From NCBI GenBank assembly GCA_021405325.1, contig QWII01000073.1, forward strand, positions 1-64,000: a DNA stretch of 64,000 nt. Direction: 5' to 3'. Below the pieces are notes generated by a model. It was not told the DNA's origin, did not search any database, and saw only the letters and a list, made by a program, of their open reading frames with translations. The translations under genes were made by a program, and so were the position numbers. Below, piece by piece: positions 30,753-41,246 of the stretch (position 1 is its first letter; every line of letters starts with the position of its first letter). Origin of the DNA: Caldilinea sp. CFX5 (lineage in GTDB: Bacteria; Chloroflexota; Anaerolineae; Caldilineales; Caldilineaceae).

Positions 30753-31064
30753 ATGGTTCCTCTAAGTTGGTATCTGGTGCTGGCGGCCTTTATTTTCTCT
30801 TGCGGCCTTTTAGCCGCCCTGTCCCGCCGGAACGCCATTGCGGTGTTGATGGGGGTCGAGTTGATGTTGAATGCGGTGAACATCAACCTGATCGCCTTCT
30901 GGCGCTACGGCGCAGCAGCAGAGCAGTTGGATGGTTTGATCTTTGCGCTTTTTGTGATTGCCATTGCCGCGGCAGAGGCTGCGGTTGGTCTAGCCTTGAT
31001 TATTTCCGTCTATCGCAGCCGTAAAACGGTTAATCTGGACGAGTTGGATCTGTTGAAGGGGTAG
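30753..31064 (+). CDS. nuoK: NADH-quinone oxidoreductase subunit K (operon 2)
   Basis: Three-helix subunit, 103 residues. Both proton-path glutamates are present: [14 protein letters not shown] (about residue 36) and [12 protein letters not shown] (about 72). The preceding spacer (30691-30752) contains an AT-rich imperfect palindrome (AATAATTAAT ... ATTAATTATT) and the following one (31065-31170) another of the same kind. Confidence 0.95.
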   Translation: MVPLSWYLVLAAFIFSCGLLAALSRRNAIAVLMGVELMLNAVNINLIAFWRYGAAAEQLDGLIFALFVIAIAAAEAAVGLALIISVYRSRKTVNLDELDLLKG

Positions 31065-31170
31065 GGTGAGGGAAGACGCCTAATCTTAGCAGCTGTTCCC
31101 ATAATTAATGAAAAACAATTAATCATTAATTTGTTTTCCATTAGTTATTGGATGGCTAGGTTGATAAAGA

Positions 31171-31536
31171 ATGCCAAAGCAAACACTAACCGGCACCCTG
31201 GAAGAGCAATGTGAGTTCCTCTACCGGATGGCGCAGGAAAAGATGACCCAGGGCAATTTCACCGGCGCTGTGCATGTGTTACAGGAAATTGTGAAACACG
31301 CACCGAAGTTTCGTGATGCCGCAGCCTTGTTGGCGGAAGCCAAACGCAAAAAGGCGGAGCAGCGGCGGTTGATCTTCTGGGTGATGGGTGGGTCCATTCT
31401 CTTTATCGCTTTTGGCACCTTGCTACAACTGCCCAATGACTGGTGGTTTATCACGTTTGCCGTTGTCGGCGCCCTTGTGGGCTTTGCGATTGGCAATTTT
31501 TGGGAAATACGTAAACGTCGTCATCAGAATCAATGA
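31171..31536 (+). CDS. Small TPR-like membrane protein within the nuo operon
   Basis: A 121-residue protein not part of the known complex I core. Residues about 10-60 look like one to two tetratricopeptide-type helical hairpins ([20 protein letters not shown] and following); a basic linker KRKKAEQRR leads into two hydrophobic helices (about 68-90 and 93-110) and a basic tail. The charge pattern places the TPR part in the cytoplasm. It lies between nuoK and nuoL, about 50 nt before the nuoL start. It could be an assembly or accessory factor of the alternative membrane arm, by position only. I do not recognise the family. Confidence 0.75.
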   Translation: MPKQTLTGTLEEQCEFLYRMAQEKMTQGNFTGAVHVLQEIVKHAPKFRDAAALLAEAKRKKAEQRRLIFWVMGGSILFIAFGTLLQLPNDWWFITFAVVGALVGFAIGNFWEIRKRRHQNQ

Positions 31537-31586
31537 TTGTGCAGTCACCAATTTGGTGGCTCAGTCATGACAAATGGGGTTTACTC

Positions 31587-33869
31587 ATGGATGGATTTTT
31601 AAATTTAGCGTGGCTGGTTCCGGTTCCGCCCTTTTTGGCCTTTCTGGCGATTGTGCTCTTTCTCAATCGCAACAAGACCATGAGCGCCATGACCGCTATC
31701 GGCGGGGTCGTTGTCAGCTTGTTACTGAGCTGGCCGATTGCCTTCTCAGCCTTTTTCACCGAACATTTTGGCGAGCATCCGGTGGAGGGTCAACTTTTTG
31801 CGATCCCGACCGGCGCCACCGCGATTTCGGTTGGCTATCAGGTTGACCCGGCGAATGCGCTCATGTTGTTTATGTCGTCGTTCCTGCTGGTGATGATCTT
31901 TGTCTATGCCAGCGGCTACATGACCTTCCCGCATCACCTGAAGCCGGAAGCCTACCCCGAAGCCTATCGCCAGGGCAAAGATCCGCGCTATAGCCGCTTT
32001 ATGGCCTATATCAGCCTCTTTGCGGTGGGGATGCTGGGGTTGGTCGTCTCGAACTCGCTGCTCACCTTCTTTATCTTCTGGGAAGTGATGGGCTTGTGCA
32101 GCTACTTGCTCATCGGCTTCTGGTATGAAAAGAAGTCGGCGCAGGCGGCCTCGATCAAAGCCTTTATGACCACCCGCATTGGCGACGTGATCATGCTGAT
32201 CGGCGTCATGTTCCTGTATATTCACAGCGAGCCGAGCAGTTTGATGTTTAAGGACATCTTGAACCCGGAAAATCTGCACCGCCTGGGTGAGATGACGGTG
32301 ACGATCCCGCTCATCAATCAGACCGTGCCGTGGGTGGCGGCAATTGCCTTCCTGATCTTCTTCGGTACGGTCGGCAAGAGCGCCCAATTCCCGCTTCATG
32401 TCTGGTTGCCCGATGCCATGGAAGGCCCGACCCCGGTCAGCGCCATGATCCATGCGGCGACGATGGTCTCCGCCGGCGTCTTCTTGCTGGTGCGCATGTT
32501 CCCGCTCTTTTATGCCGCCGGTCACGTTTCGCCGGGGACGATGACCTTTGTCGCCTTTATCGGCGCTTTCACCGCCATCTTTGCGTCCACCATTGCGGTG
32601 GCCCAGTGGGACATCAAGCGGGTGCTGGCCTACTCGACCATCAGCCAGCTTGGTTTTATGGTGGCGGCCATCGGCACGGGCGCTTATATTGCCGCGCTCT
32701 TCCACTTGATTACCCATGCGTTCTTCAAGGCGTTGCTCTTCCTCGGTTCCGGTAGTGTGATTCATGGCGTCGAGCATGGCTTGCATCATGTTCATGCTCA
32801 TGGCGGTCATGGTAATGGACATGGCAATGATCATGGACACGACGCTCATCACGGCGAACATGGCGACGATCACCACGGCGCGCCGGGTGAGACCCATTCT
32901 ACCCGTGTTCTGATTCCACGCCCGGATGGCGCGCTCGATCCCGAAGATCCGCAAGATATGCGCAACATGGGCGGTCTCCTGGGGCGGATGCCACGCACGG
33001 CCATCACCTTTATCATCGGCGGTTTGGCCTTAAGCGGCTTCCCGCTTGTGACCGCCGGTTTCTGGTCAAAGGATGAAATTCTGGCGAGCGCCTGGTACAA
33101 CGGCAACACGATTGTCTTCTGGACGCTGGCGATTGCGGCCTTCTTGACCGCTTTCTACACCATGCGCCAGATCTGCCTCTCCTTCTTGGGCACGGCCCGC
33201 ACCGAAATGGCCGCTCATGCGCCGGAGAGTGTCGCCGCCATGACCATTCCGTTGATTTTGATCACCCCCTTTGCGATTGGCTTGGGCTGGTTCGGCATCC
33301 CCGAATGGTTTGGCATCCCGAACTGGATCGCTCACTTCTTGGATCCCTATGCCGAGTACTTGGGGTTCCATAGCGTCCATCCTAAATTTAGCTGGATCCC
33401 GTTAGCCGCCTCGGTGCTGGTGGCGCTGGGTGGTTTGGCTGCTGGTTATGTCGTCTATGGCAAGGGTCTACAACCCGGTCAGATCGACCCGCTGCGCAAT
33501 GTGCTTGGCCCCTTCTGGCTGGTGTTGCACAACAAGTATTACATTGACGAACTCTATAACAGCACGATTGTCGCCTTCTCGCGGGGTCTTTCCCACTTCC
33601 TCTACTGGTTCGATGACTTGTGGGTGATCGACCCAATTGTCAACGGGATCGGCGCTGCCGGCGTCTGGATCGCACGTTTTATGGCGGAATTTGATCGCAT
33701 TGTGGTCGATGGTTTGGTCAACTTGATGGGCTACATCTCGGATGGGGCTGGCCGTGTGTTGCGCAATACACAGGATGGTCAAATCCAGGTTTATCTCATG
33801 GTGTTGGCTGTCTCGTTGACGGTTTGGCTCCTGCTGAAGGCGCTGCCGGTCTTCTTGACGTTGGTTTAA
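31587..33869 (+). CDS. nuoL: NADH-quinone oxidoreductase subunit L with histidine-rich insertion (operon 2)
   Basis: Distal antiporter-like subunit, 760 residues, about 130 longer than NuoL of operon 1. [19 protein letters not shown] holds the helix-5 glutamate and [19 protein letters not shown] the pumping lysine; [18 protein letters not shown] is canonical. Immediately after GSVIH comes an insertion (about residues 395-450) with 16 histidines in some 45 residues (for example [20 protein letters not shown]), before the chain resumes at QDMRNMGGL. Such loops often bind Zn, Ni or Cu, but this is untested here. The ATG at 31587 is favoured because it begins the conserved [10 protein letters not shown]; an earlier in-frame start at 31533 is possible. 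Confidence 0.95.
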   Translation: MDGFLNLAWLVPVPPFLAFLAIVLFLNRNKTMSAMTAIGGVVVSLLLSWPIAFSAFFTEHFGEHPVEGQLFAIPTGATAISVGYQVDPANALMLFMSSFLLVMIFVYASGYMTFPHHLKPEAYPEAYRQGKDPRYSRFMAYISLFAVGMLGLVVSNSLLTFFIFWEVMGLCSYLLIGFWYEKKSAQAASIKAFMTTRIGDVIMLIGVMFLYIHSEPSSLMFKDILNPENLHRLGEMTVTIPLINQTVPWVAAIAFLIFFGTVGKSAQFPLHVWLPDAMEGPTPVSAMIHAATMVSAGVFLLVRMFPLFYAAGHVSPGTMTFVAFIGAFTAIFASTIAVAQWDIKRVLAYSTISQLGFMVAAIGTGAYIAALFHLITHAFFKALLFLGSGSVIHGVEHGLHHVHAHGGHGNGHGNDHGHDAHHGEHGDDHHGAPGETHSTRVLIPRPDGALDPEDPQDMRNMGGLLGRMPRTAITFIIGGLALSGFPLVTAGFWSKDEILASAWYNGNTIVFWTLAIAAFLTAFYTMRQICLSFLGTARTEMAAHAPESVAAMTIPLILITPFAIGLGWFGIPEWFGIPNWIAHFLDPYAEYLGFHSVHPKFSWIPLAASVLVALGGLAAGYVVYGKGLQPGQIDPLRNVLGPFWLVLHNKYYIDELYNSTIVAFSRGLSHFLYWFDDLWVIDPIVNGIGAAGVWIARFMAEFDRIVVDGLVNLMGYISDGAGRVLRNTQDGQIQVYLMVLAVSLTVWLLLKALPVFLTLV

Positions 33870-33884
33870 TGTGGGTAATAGAGA

Positions 33885-33960
33885 GACTAGGCGACTAAGA
33901 GAGTGAGAGATTTAGTGACATAATCTCTCCAATCTCGCAGTCTCTAGGTCTCTCTTCTGA
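33885..33960. repeat. Imperfect hairpin of short words in the nuoL-nuoM spacer
   Basis: GAGAGACTAGGCGACTAAGA and AATCTCTCC..GTCTCTAGGTCTCTC form an imperfect palindrome from AGAGA/TCTCT-type words, like the octamer hairpins elsewhere in both operons. The rest of the spacer to 34029 is AT-rich with GGAGGGAAAG before the nuoM start. Confidence 0.6.
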
Positions 33961-34029
33961 CGGATAAATTTTTGTTAAATTTTGTGATAAATTGAATTCC
34001 AAAAGCTAGGCTCTGCGGAGGGAAAGTTC

Positions 34030-35640
<1,611 letters not shown>

Positions 35641-35744
35641 ATAGGTAAACAGGTAGACAGGTACACAGGTGGGCGTATGAAGACGTAGATAGGTACACAG
35701 ATGCAAGTACCCATGTAAATAGGTGCAGTCAAAACAGTTCCTTC

Positions 35745-35816
35745 CCTGTCTACCTGTCTACCTGTCTACCTGTCTACCTGTCTACCTGTCTACCTGTCTA
35801 CCTGTCTACCTGTCTA
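35745..35816. repeat. Nine exact tandem copies of CCTGTCTA
   Basis: A perfect 72-nt octamer array in the nuoM-nuoN spacer, ending 27 nt before the nuoN start codon. Upstream bases 35640-35700 contain complementary words (AGGTAGACAGG), so the spacer can fold. The same octamer occurs at 3270-3309. An 8-bp unit is prone to slippage, which would change leader length and folding but not the reading frame. Confidence 0.95.
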
Positions 35817-35843
35817 CCTTTCACGAAAGCAAGGGGGACGACC

Positions 35844-37364
35844 TTGAGCGAAGTAACAGTCGGGTCACTGGGGTCGATTTTACCGGAAATTATTTTGTTA
35901 ATGGGTGGCTTGCTCATCTTATTGTTGGACACCACCTTGGGCAGCAAAAACGATTCCGGGCGTGGCTACATGGCGATTTCGGTGCTGTTTCTCTTTGTGG
36001 GCCTGGTGGGTGTGATCGCCCAGTTTGGCCGTTTTGCAGCAGCGGGGCCTTTAAGCGAGCCATTCACCGCCTTGTCGGTGATTGAAGTCGATGCCTTTGG
36101 TCTCTTTCTCAAAGTGACAATTTATGCCGCCATGTTAATTGTGGCCGTGGCCGGCGGCGCGTTTATGAATAACCGCGTGACGGGCAAAAGCGAATTTTGG
36201 TCGCTTTTCCTCTTTGTCACCATGGCCATGAGCTTTGCCGTGAGCGCCAACAATCTGTTGTTGCTCTTCCTGGCGATTGAAGCGCTCTCCATCACCAGTT
36301 ATATTCTGGTGGGGATCGTGCGTAATGACAAGCGCAGCGCTGAAGCCGGCGTCAAATATTTCTTGTATGGGTCGGTGGCTTCTTCGATCATGCTTTATGG
36401 CATGAGCCTGTTGTATGGCGCTTCCGGCTCGCTGAACTTGACGGAAATCGGGCAGGCGTTTGCTGAAAATGAAGCCTTGCAACCGGTGGCGTTGGTGACA
36501 TCGCTCTTGCTCCTGGTCGGCCTGGGCTTTAAGGCCAGCCTGGCGCCCTTCTACCAGTGGGCGCCCGATACCTACGATGGCGCACCGACGCCAATCACCG
36601 CCTATTTGTCCACTGCCTCAAAAGCGGTTGGCTTTGCTGTGCTGGCGCGTATCTTCATTGTCGGCTATGGCGCTTTCCGCGCCGACTGGGTGCCGATCTT
36701 GACCGGTTTGAGCATTCTGACCATGAGCCTCGGCAACCTGATTGCCTTGCGCCAAACCAATGTCAAGCGCATGTTGGCTTATAGCTCAGTGGCGCAGGCC
36801 GGCTATATGCTGATGGGCTTGGCAGCGGTGGTCTCCAGCGCCCAGGGCGATGTGGCGGCGCTGACGATCAATGGTCTCAATGGCCTCTTGATCTATCTCT
36901 TTGCCTACCTCTTCACCAACATCGGCGCCTTTATGGTGGTGATGGCGGTGGAAGATGATGCGGGCAATGCGGAAATCAGCAGCTTTGATAATCTCTTCCA
37001 ACGCTCGCCCGCCCTGGCGTTGGCGATGTTTATCTTCCTGTTGAGCCTGACGGGCATTCCGTTGACCGGCGGCTTTATCGGCAAGTTCTATGTCTTTGGC
37101 GCCGCCGTGCAACACCAATATTTCTGGTTGGCTGCCGTCGCCATGATCAATGCCGCCATTGCTGCCTACTACTATCTAAATATTGCCCGCGCCATGTTCT
37201 TCTCGACGCCGGCTGAAGGAGAGAAGCCCTTCCTGATCAGCATTCCTGTCCAGTTGGCGTTGATTATCTGTGTGGTTGCCACCTTCTGGATTGGCGTCTA
37301 CCCACCCAGTGTGATTGAATGGGTGAACCGAGCGTCACAACAACTGTTGACGTTAGGCCTGTAA
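35844..37364 (+). CDS. nuoN: NADH-quinone oxidoreductase subunit N (operon 2)
   Basis: Antiporter-like subunit closest to NuoK in the membrane arm, 506 residues. FLAIEALSITSYILVG carries the helix-5 glutamate, GLGFKASLAPFYQWAPDTYD the pumping lysine and GAPTPITAYLSTASKAVGF the broken helix with the second lysine. The start is TTG, with AAGGGGG about 7 nt upstream; no ATG fits. It closes operon 2, followed by a terminator at 37399-37448. Confidence 0.96.
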   Translation: MSEVTVGSLGSILPEIILLMGGLLILLLDTTLGSKNDSGRGYMAISVLFLFVGLVGVIAQFGRFAAAGPLSEPFTALSVIEVDAFGLFLKVTIYAAMLIVAVAGGAFMNNRVTGKSEFWSLFLFVTMAMSFAVSANNLLLLFLAIEALSITSYILVGIVRNDKRSAEAGVKYFLYGSVASSIMLYGMSLLYGASGSLNLTEIGQAFAENEALQPVALVTSLLLLVGLGFKASLAPFYQWAPDTYDGAPTPITAYLSTASKAVGFAVLARIFIVGYGAFRADWVPILTGLSILTMSLGNLIALRQTNVKRMLAYSSVAQAGYMLMGLAAVVSSAQGDVAALTINGLNGLLIYLFAYLFTNIGAFMVVMAVEDDAGNAEISSFDNLFQRSPALALAMFIFLLSLTGIPLTGGFIGKFYVFGAAVQHQYFWLAAVAMINAAIAAYYYLNIARAMFFSTPAEGEKPFLISIPVQLALIICVVATFWIGVYPPSVIEWVNRASQQLLTLGL

Positions 37365-37398
37365 ATTGTCAGTGCGGTTCACCGCCGCATAAACGTAC

Positions 37399-37448
37399 AA
37401 AAACGTCAAGGAGTACGGTTCACCGCCGTGCGCTTTGGCGTTTTTTTT
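37399..37448 (+). terminator. Terminator of nuo operon 2
   Basis: A-rich bases and AACGTCAA pair with TTGGCGTT across an inner ACGG/CCGT stem, followed by a run of eight T (from 37441). It lies about 35 nt past the nuoN stop. The sequence CGGTTCACCGCCG occurs twice in 37374-37429, giving a second small hairpin. Confidence 0.7.
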
Positions 37449-37464
37449 GTGCTGTACACTTTTT

Positions 37465-37494
37465 TTGTCCTGCACCTTTTTTATAGAGTATAAT
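37465..37494 (+). promoter_or_regulatory. Probable promoter for the BNR-repeat protein
   Basis: A perfect -10 TATAAT (37489-37494) has TTGTCC (37465-37470) 18 nt upstream, a four-of-six -35 match. Transcription would start near 37501, almost at the GTG start codon (37503), implying a leaderless mRNA. Confidence 0.55.
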
Positions 37495-37502
37495 CTATAG
37501 CT

Positions 37503-39290
37503 GTGACTGTTTATATTCTTGCACGCGGCTGGCGCGTGCTTCAATCCTGTGCTACAAATGCGTTGCCTTTTCTGGGTCTTGCCTTGCTGCTGGCGTTGGT
37601 GTTGCTGCCCACCTGGGCCAGGGCGCAAAGCAGGGCCATTCCCACGCGCAATGCCGTGGTGAGTCTGGCGATTATGCCGGGGGCGCCGGACAAAGTGCTG
37701 GCCGGCACGCTCAACGCCCCCGATGCCCCCAGCGTCTATCGCACGGCTGACGGCGGCATCACCTGGACACGGGCCGGCGCTGGGCTGCTGCAAGAGATGA
37801 GCGTGGCCGGGCTGGCCTTTGACCCGCAAAACCCGCGTCTGGTGCTGGCCGGCGATGGCGGCTTCGGTAACCTCTTTCGCAGCCATGACAGTGGCGATAC
37901 ATGGGAAGTGCTGACTTCGTTTCAAGGGTTGCTTTCCGAAAATAGCGCGGTCGGCGAAGTCTATGCTGATATTGAGAACGGCAAAAGCACCTTTTATGTC
38001 TGCACCCGCTTCGATGGCGTCTTGCGTACCATTGATAGCGGGAACACCTGGCAGAAGGTCGATGGCGGTCTGGTTGGGGAAGCACGCCGCGTGCGTGAAT
38101 TGGTGCAGGTGGGCGATGTTATCTATGCCGGCACTCATGCCGGTCTCTACCGGTTGACGGCCGGCAGTGTTGCCTGGGAAGCAGTGGCCGGCTTTCCCAC
38201 CAACGTGATTGTTTTTAGTCTGACGACTGCGCAGGGGCAGATCTATGCCGGCGCCGGCAATGGTCTTTACCAAAGCCCTGATGGTGTGACTTGGACACGC
38301 GTCAATGGTTTTCCTAACACCGTGGTCTATGATGTAGTGACGACCGGACGACTGGTGGTGGCGGCCACCGAAAATGGCTTGTGGAGCGGCGCCGGCGAGA
38401 GCTGGCAGTTGGCAACACTCAATGGCGTACCCTATGAGGGCGTTGTCTATGCCGTCGCCAATACAGCGAAGGCGCCCCGCACGATCTATGCCGGCACGGT
38501 CACCGATTGGGTTTTGCGCAGCGATGACGAGGGCGTTACCTTTGCGTCGCTTGCCACCATGCCGCCGCTCGATGTGCGCGCCGCGCTGGCCACCGCTACG
38601 CCGACCTTTACACCGACCCCCACCCCGACCGACACGCCGACGCCGACCAACACCCCCACCGAAACGCCAACCCACACGCCAACCGTTACACCGACTGACA
38701 CGCCGCTGCCGACTGATACGCCGACGCCGACCCATACCCCCACCGAAACGCCAACTATGACCGAAACACCGACGCTGACGGAAACGCCGGTGCCGGCCAT
38801 TTTTGAGCCACCGGCGACGACGGTGATGACGACCACGGTCGATGGTGGTGCTTTGGCCCTGACAACAACGACGACAACGACGGTAACAACAACGCTGACC
38901 CTACTCTCAACGGCGACGCCAACGTTGACGGCTTCTAGTGGCCTAACCGCAACGCCGGTGCTGACCGGCAGCGGCGCCATTACGGATGTCAATGTGATTA
39001 CCGTCAATATTCCCGACGTACCCCCGACCGCGACGCCAACACCGACCGTGACACCAACACCTGTGCCGCCCACACCGACCGAAACACCGACCGCGACCGC
39101 CACCAACACCCCCACGCCGGAGATACCGCCCACGGCAACCCCGACGCCGACCGTGACGCCCACGCCGATCGATGTGGTGGCGGTGGTTTCGGCCAGTTTA
39201 CCGCCCGTGTTGATGGCGGTCAGTCTGATCATGGTTGCCATCATCTTGGTGGCCGGTATTTCAATTGTGCGCGGACCGCGTGATATTTAG
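37503..39290 (+). CDS. Exported BNR/Asp-box repeat protein with Thr-Pro-rich stalk and C-terminal membrane helix
   Basis: A 595-residue surface protein. Residues 1-42 are a signal peptide (hydrophobic core [13 protein letters not shown], then ARAQS). Residues about 43-360 form a beta-propeller-like region with repeated Asp-box motifs such as [24 protein letters not shown] and DGVTWTRV. Two low-complexity Thr-Pro stretches (about 365-430 and 500-560, [18 protein letters not shown]) make a stalk. A final hydrophobic helix (about 568-588) and RGPRDI tail anchor it in the membrane. The start is GTG and no Shine-Dalgarno sequence is visible, consistent with a leaderless transcript. Role unknown: adhesion, sensing or glycan binding are all possible. 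Confidence 0.82.
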   Translation: MTVYILARGWRVLQSCATNALPFLGLALLLALVLLPTWARAQSRAIPTRNAVVSLAIMPGAPDKVLAGTLNAPDAPSVYRTADGGITWTRAGAGLLQEMSVAGLAFDPQNPRLVLAGDGGFGNLFRSHDSGDTWEVLTSFQGLLSENSAVGEVYADIENGKSTFYVCTRFDGVLRTIDSGNTWQKVDGGLVGEARRVRELVQVGDVIYAGTHAGLYRLTAGSVAWEAVAGFPTNVIVFSLTTAQGQIYAGAGNGLYQSPDGVTWTRVNGFPNTVVYDVVTTGRLVVAATENGLWSGAGESWQLATLNGVPYEGVVYAVANTAKAPRTIYAGTVTDWVLRSDDEGVTFASLATMPPLDVRAALATATPTFTPTPTPTDTPTPTNTPTETPTHTPTVTPTDTPLPTDTPTPTHTPTETPTMTETPTLTETPVPAIFEPPATTVMTTTVDGGALALTTTTTTTVTTTLTLLSTATPTLTASSGLTATPVLTGSGAITDVNVITVNIPDVPPTATPTPTVTPTPVPPTPTETPTATATNTPTPEIPPTATPTPTVTPTPIDVVAVVSASLPPVLMAVSLIMVAIILVAGISIVRGPRDI

Positions 39291-39328
39291 TATGGAGCAG
39301 CCTTAGTCGTTACGAGGATGGATTGCCT

Positions 39329-40954
39329 ATGCATACACTTGCCGCTTTACTCACCCATCTGCCGGCTTTCCAGTTGTACGGCGCCACCGATCCGATGGCC
39401 GTTCTGATCGACCAGGTTGTCTTTGACAGCCGCAAGGTGCAACCCCACACGCTTTTTGTTGCCTGGCCGGGGCGAACAGTGGATACCCATCGCTTTATCG
39501 CCCAGACGGTCGAACAGGGTGTCGCTGCCGTGATTGGCGTCCATAGCCCGACAACGCTGGCGCAACTTGGCTACGCCTTGCCGACGACCGTACCCTACAT
39601 CCAGGTGGAAAACAGCCGACTGGCCCTGGCGATCTGCGCGGCGGCGCTCCATGATTTTCCCAGCCGCACTATGCCGGTCATCGGCATCACCGGCACCGAC
39701 GGTAAGACGACCACTTGTTCACTGCTCGAAGCGATCTTCAAAGTGGCGACCACCACGGCAACGGCTCCACAGGGGCAAGTCGGCGTGATCACCACCGTCG
39801 CGGCGCGCATTGCCGGCGCAGAGATCGACACTGGTTTCCATGTCACTACCCCTGACGCGCCCGATGTCCAGCGCTTTCTCGCCCAAATGCGTGCTGCCGG
39901 CTGTCGCTATGCGGTGGTGGAAAGCACCAGTCATGGCCTGAATCAGGCGCGGGTGGCGGCGGTGGATTTTGATGTTGCCGGCGTTACCAACATTACCCAT
40001 GAACATCTCGATGAGCATGGCAGCCGGGAAGCTTATGTGGCGGCCAAAGCATTGCTCTTCCGGGCGCTCTATGGGTCGCCAAGCAAGCCGGGCATACCCC
40101 GTTGCGCTGTTCTCAATGCCGATGACGATGGTAGCTTTGATGCGCTCCAAACCGCGCTGGCGGAAGAGGCGCACAAACATGGGTTCACCGTACCGGTGCG
40201 CACCTATGGGGTTGCCGGTGCGCCCACGACCACGACAACGCCGGATGTGGTGGCCGCGGCGATTGAGTACCTTCCGTCCGGCACCCGCTTTCGTTTGCGC
40301 TGGTGGGACGGTGACTTTATGGTCAATGCCAACCTGATTGGGGAATTCAATGTTTCCAATGTGCTGTGCGCCGCGACCGTCGCGCTGGCGTTGGGCCTTG
40401 CGCCAACCGTGATTCAGCAAGGCATCAGCAACTTTGCCGGCGTCCTGGGGCGGATGGAGCGGATTGATGAGGGGCAATCCTTCCTGGCGGTCGTCGATTT
40501 TGCGCACTCACCGGTCAGTCTGGAGCGGGCGTTGATCACGCTGCGCAAAATGGTCGGTCAGGGTGAAAATGGTCAACCGGGCCGTCTCATTGCCGTCTTT
40601 GGCAGCGCCGGTCTACGCGATGTGGCGAAACGGCGCTTAATGGGCCGCGTCAGCGGGCGGCTGGCCGACTTTACTGTCGTTACTGCCGAAGATCCACGCA
40701 CCGAAGAGCTGGCCGCCATCAACGCCGCCATCGCTGCCGGCGTCGAGGAATTTGCCCCCGCCGGCGCCTATACTATTGTTCCCGACCGCGCCGCCGCCAT
40801 TCAGTTTGCCGTGGACATGGCCCGCCCCGGCGACATTGTCGCCTCCTTCGGCAAAGGCCACGAACGCAGTATGTGCTTCGGCGAAACCGAATACCCCTGG
40901 AGCGACCAGGACGCTATGCGCACCGCACTAAAGCGCCGTTTGTCTGCCGGCTGA
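39329..40954 (+). CDS. MurE-like UDP-MurNAc-tripeptide ligase
   Basis: A Mur-ligase family protein, 541 residues from this ATG. N-terminal UDP-binding domain (VFDSRKVQPHTLFVAWPG), central ATPase domain with the P-loop GITGTDGKTTT, ESTSHGLNQARV and NITHEHLDEHGS, and the C-terminal domain (GRMERIDEGQ to the end). This is the architecture of MurE, which adds the third amino acid of the peptidoglycan stem in the cytoplasm. At the specificity site, where DAP-adding enzymes have DNPR, this one has EDPR, so the amino acid is uncertain (lysine or ornithine are possible). It begins 38 nt after the BNR-protein gene. A TTG at 39323 with GAGG at a better spacing is an alternative start. Confidence 0.85.
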   Translation: MHTLAALLTHLPAFQLYGATDPMAVLIDQVVFDSRKVQPHTLFVAWPGRTVDTHRFIAQTVEQGVAAVIGVHSPTTLAQLGYALPTTVPYIQVENSRLALAICAAALHDFPSRTMPVIGITGTDGKTTTCSLLEAIFKVATTTATAPQGQVGVITTVAARIAGAEIDTGFHVTTPDAPDVQRFLAQMRAAGCRYAVVESTSHGLNQARVAAVDFDVAGVTNITHEHLDEHGSREAYVAAKALLFRALYGSPSKPGIPRCAVLNADDDGSFDALQTALAEEAHKHGFTVPVRTYGVAGAPTTTTTPDVVAAAIEYLPSGTRFRLRWWDGDFMVNANLIGEFNVSNVLCAATVALALGLAPTVIQQGISNFAGVLGRMERIDEGQSFLAVVDFAHSPVSLERALITLRKMVGQGENGQPGRLIAVFGSAGLRDVAKRRLMGRVSGRLADFTVVTAEDPRTEELAAINAAIAAGVEEFAPAGAYTIVPDRAAAIQFAVDMARPGDIVASFGKGHERSMCFGETEYPWSDQDAMRTALKRRLSAG

Positions 40955-41246
40955 GCATTAACAATTACCAATTGTCCATTGACAATTAATTATTCAAACC
41001 GGCTTTCACACCGCTTGTGTCTTCACCCGAATTGGTGTATCATTTTTTCCAAATTGAGACTCACAGATTTTCTCATCATGAGACGGCGGTTGACCGCCCA
41101 CAAATACCTATCAATTACCCAAAAACCGGTTGTATAATCAGGCTGGCGCTGGCGCTGCGATGAAGTTCACCCTTCTTCACAGGAGCGTGGATGGCGAACA
41201 GCAGCCCCTGAGTACGATCCAGTCAGTAGCACAAAGGAGACTGCAA
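40955..41246. other. Spacer before the lipoprotein gene
   Basis: An AT-rich imperfect palindrome of AATTACCAATTGTCC-type words lies at 40961-40996. A TATAAT at 41133-41138 could be the -10 of the lipoprotein gene, about 100 nt upstream of its start, but no good -35 partner is seen. Nothing else recognised. Confidence 0.45.

Noticed and set aside
31746..32954. 402-codon minus-strand frame
   Set aside because: Antisense to nuoL of operon 2; no conserved motif and no start signals.
35745..35816. Possible CRISPR or coding repeat
   Set aside because: A pure octamer without spacers; it lies before the nuoN start codon and the frame through it (35723-36085) conflicts with nuoN.
37353..38735. 460-codon minus-strand frame, rich in Arg and Gly
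   Set aside because: Antisense to the BNR-repeat protein; low-complexity Arg/Gly composition is the complement of GC-rich Thr-Pro codons. No ribosome site.
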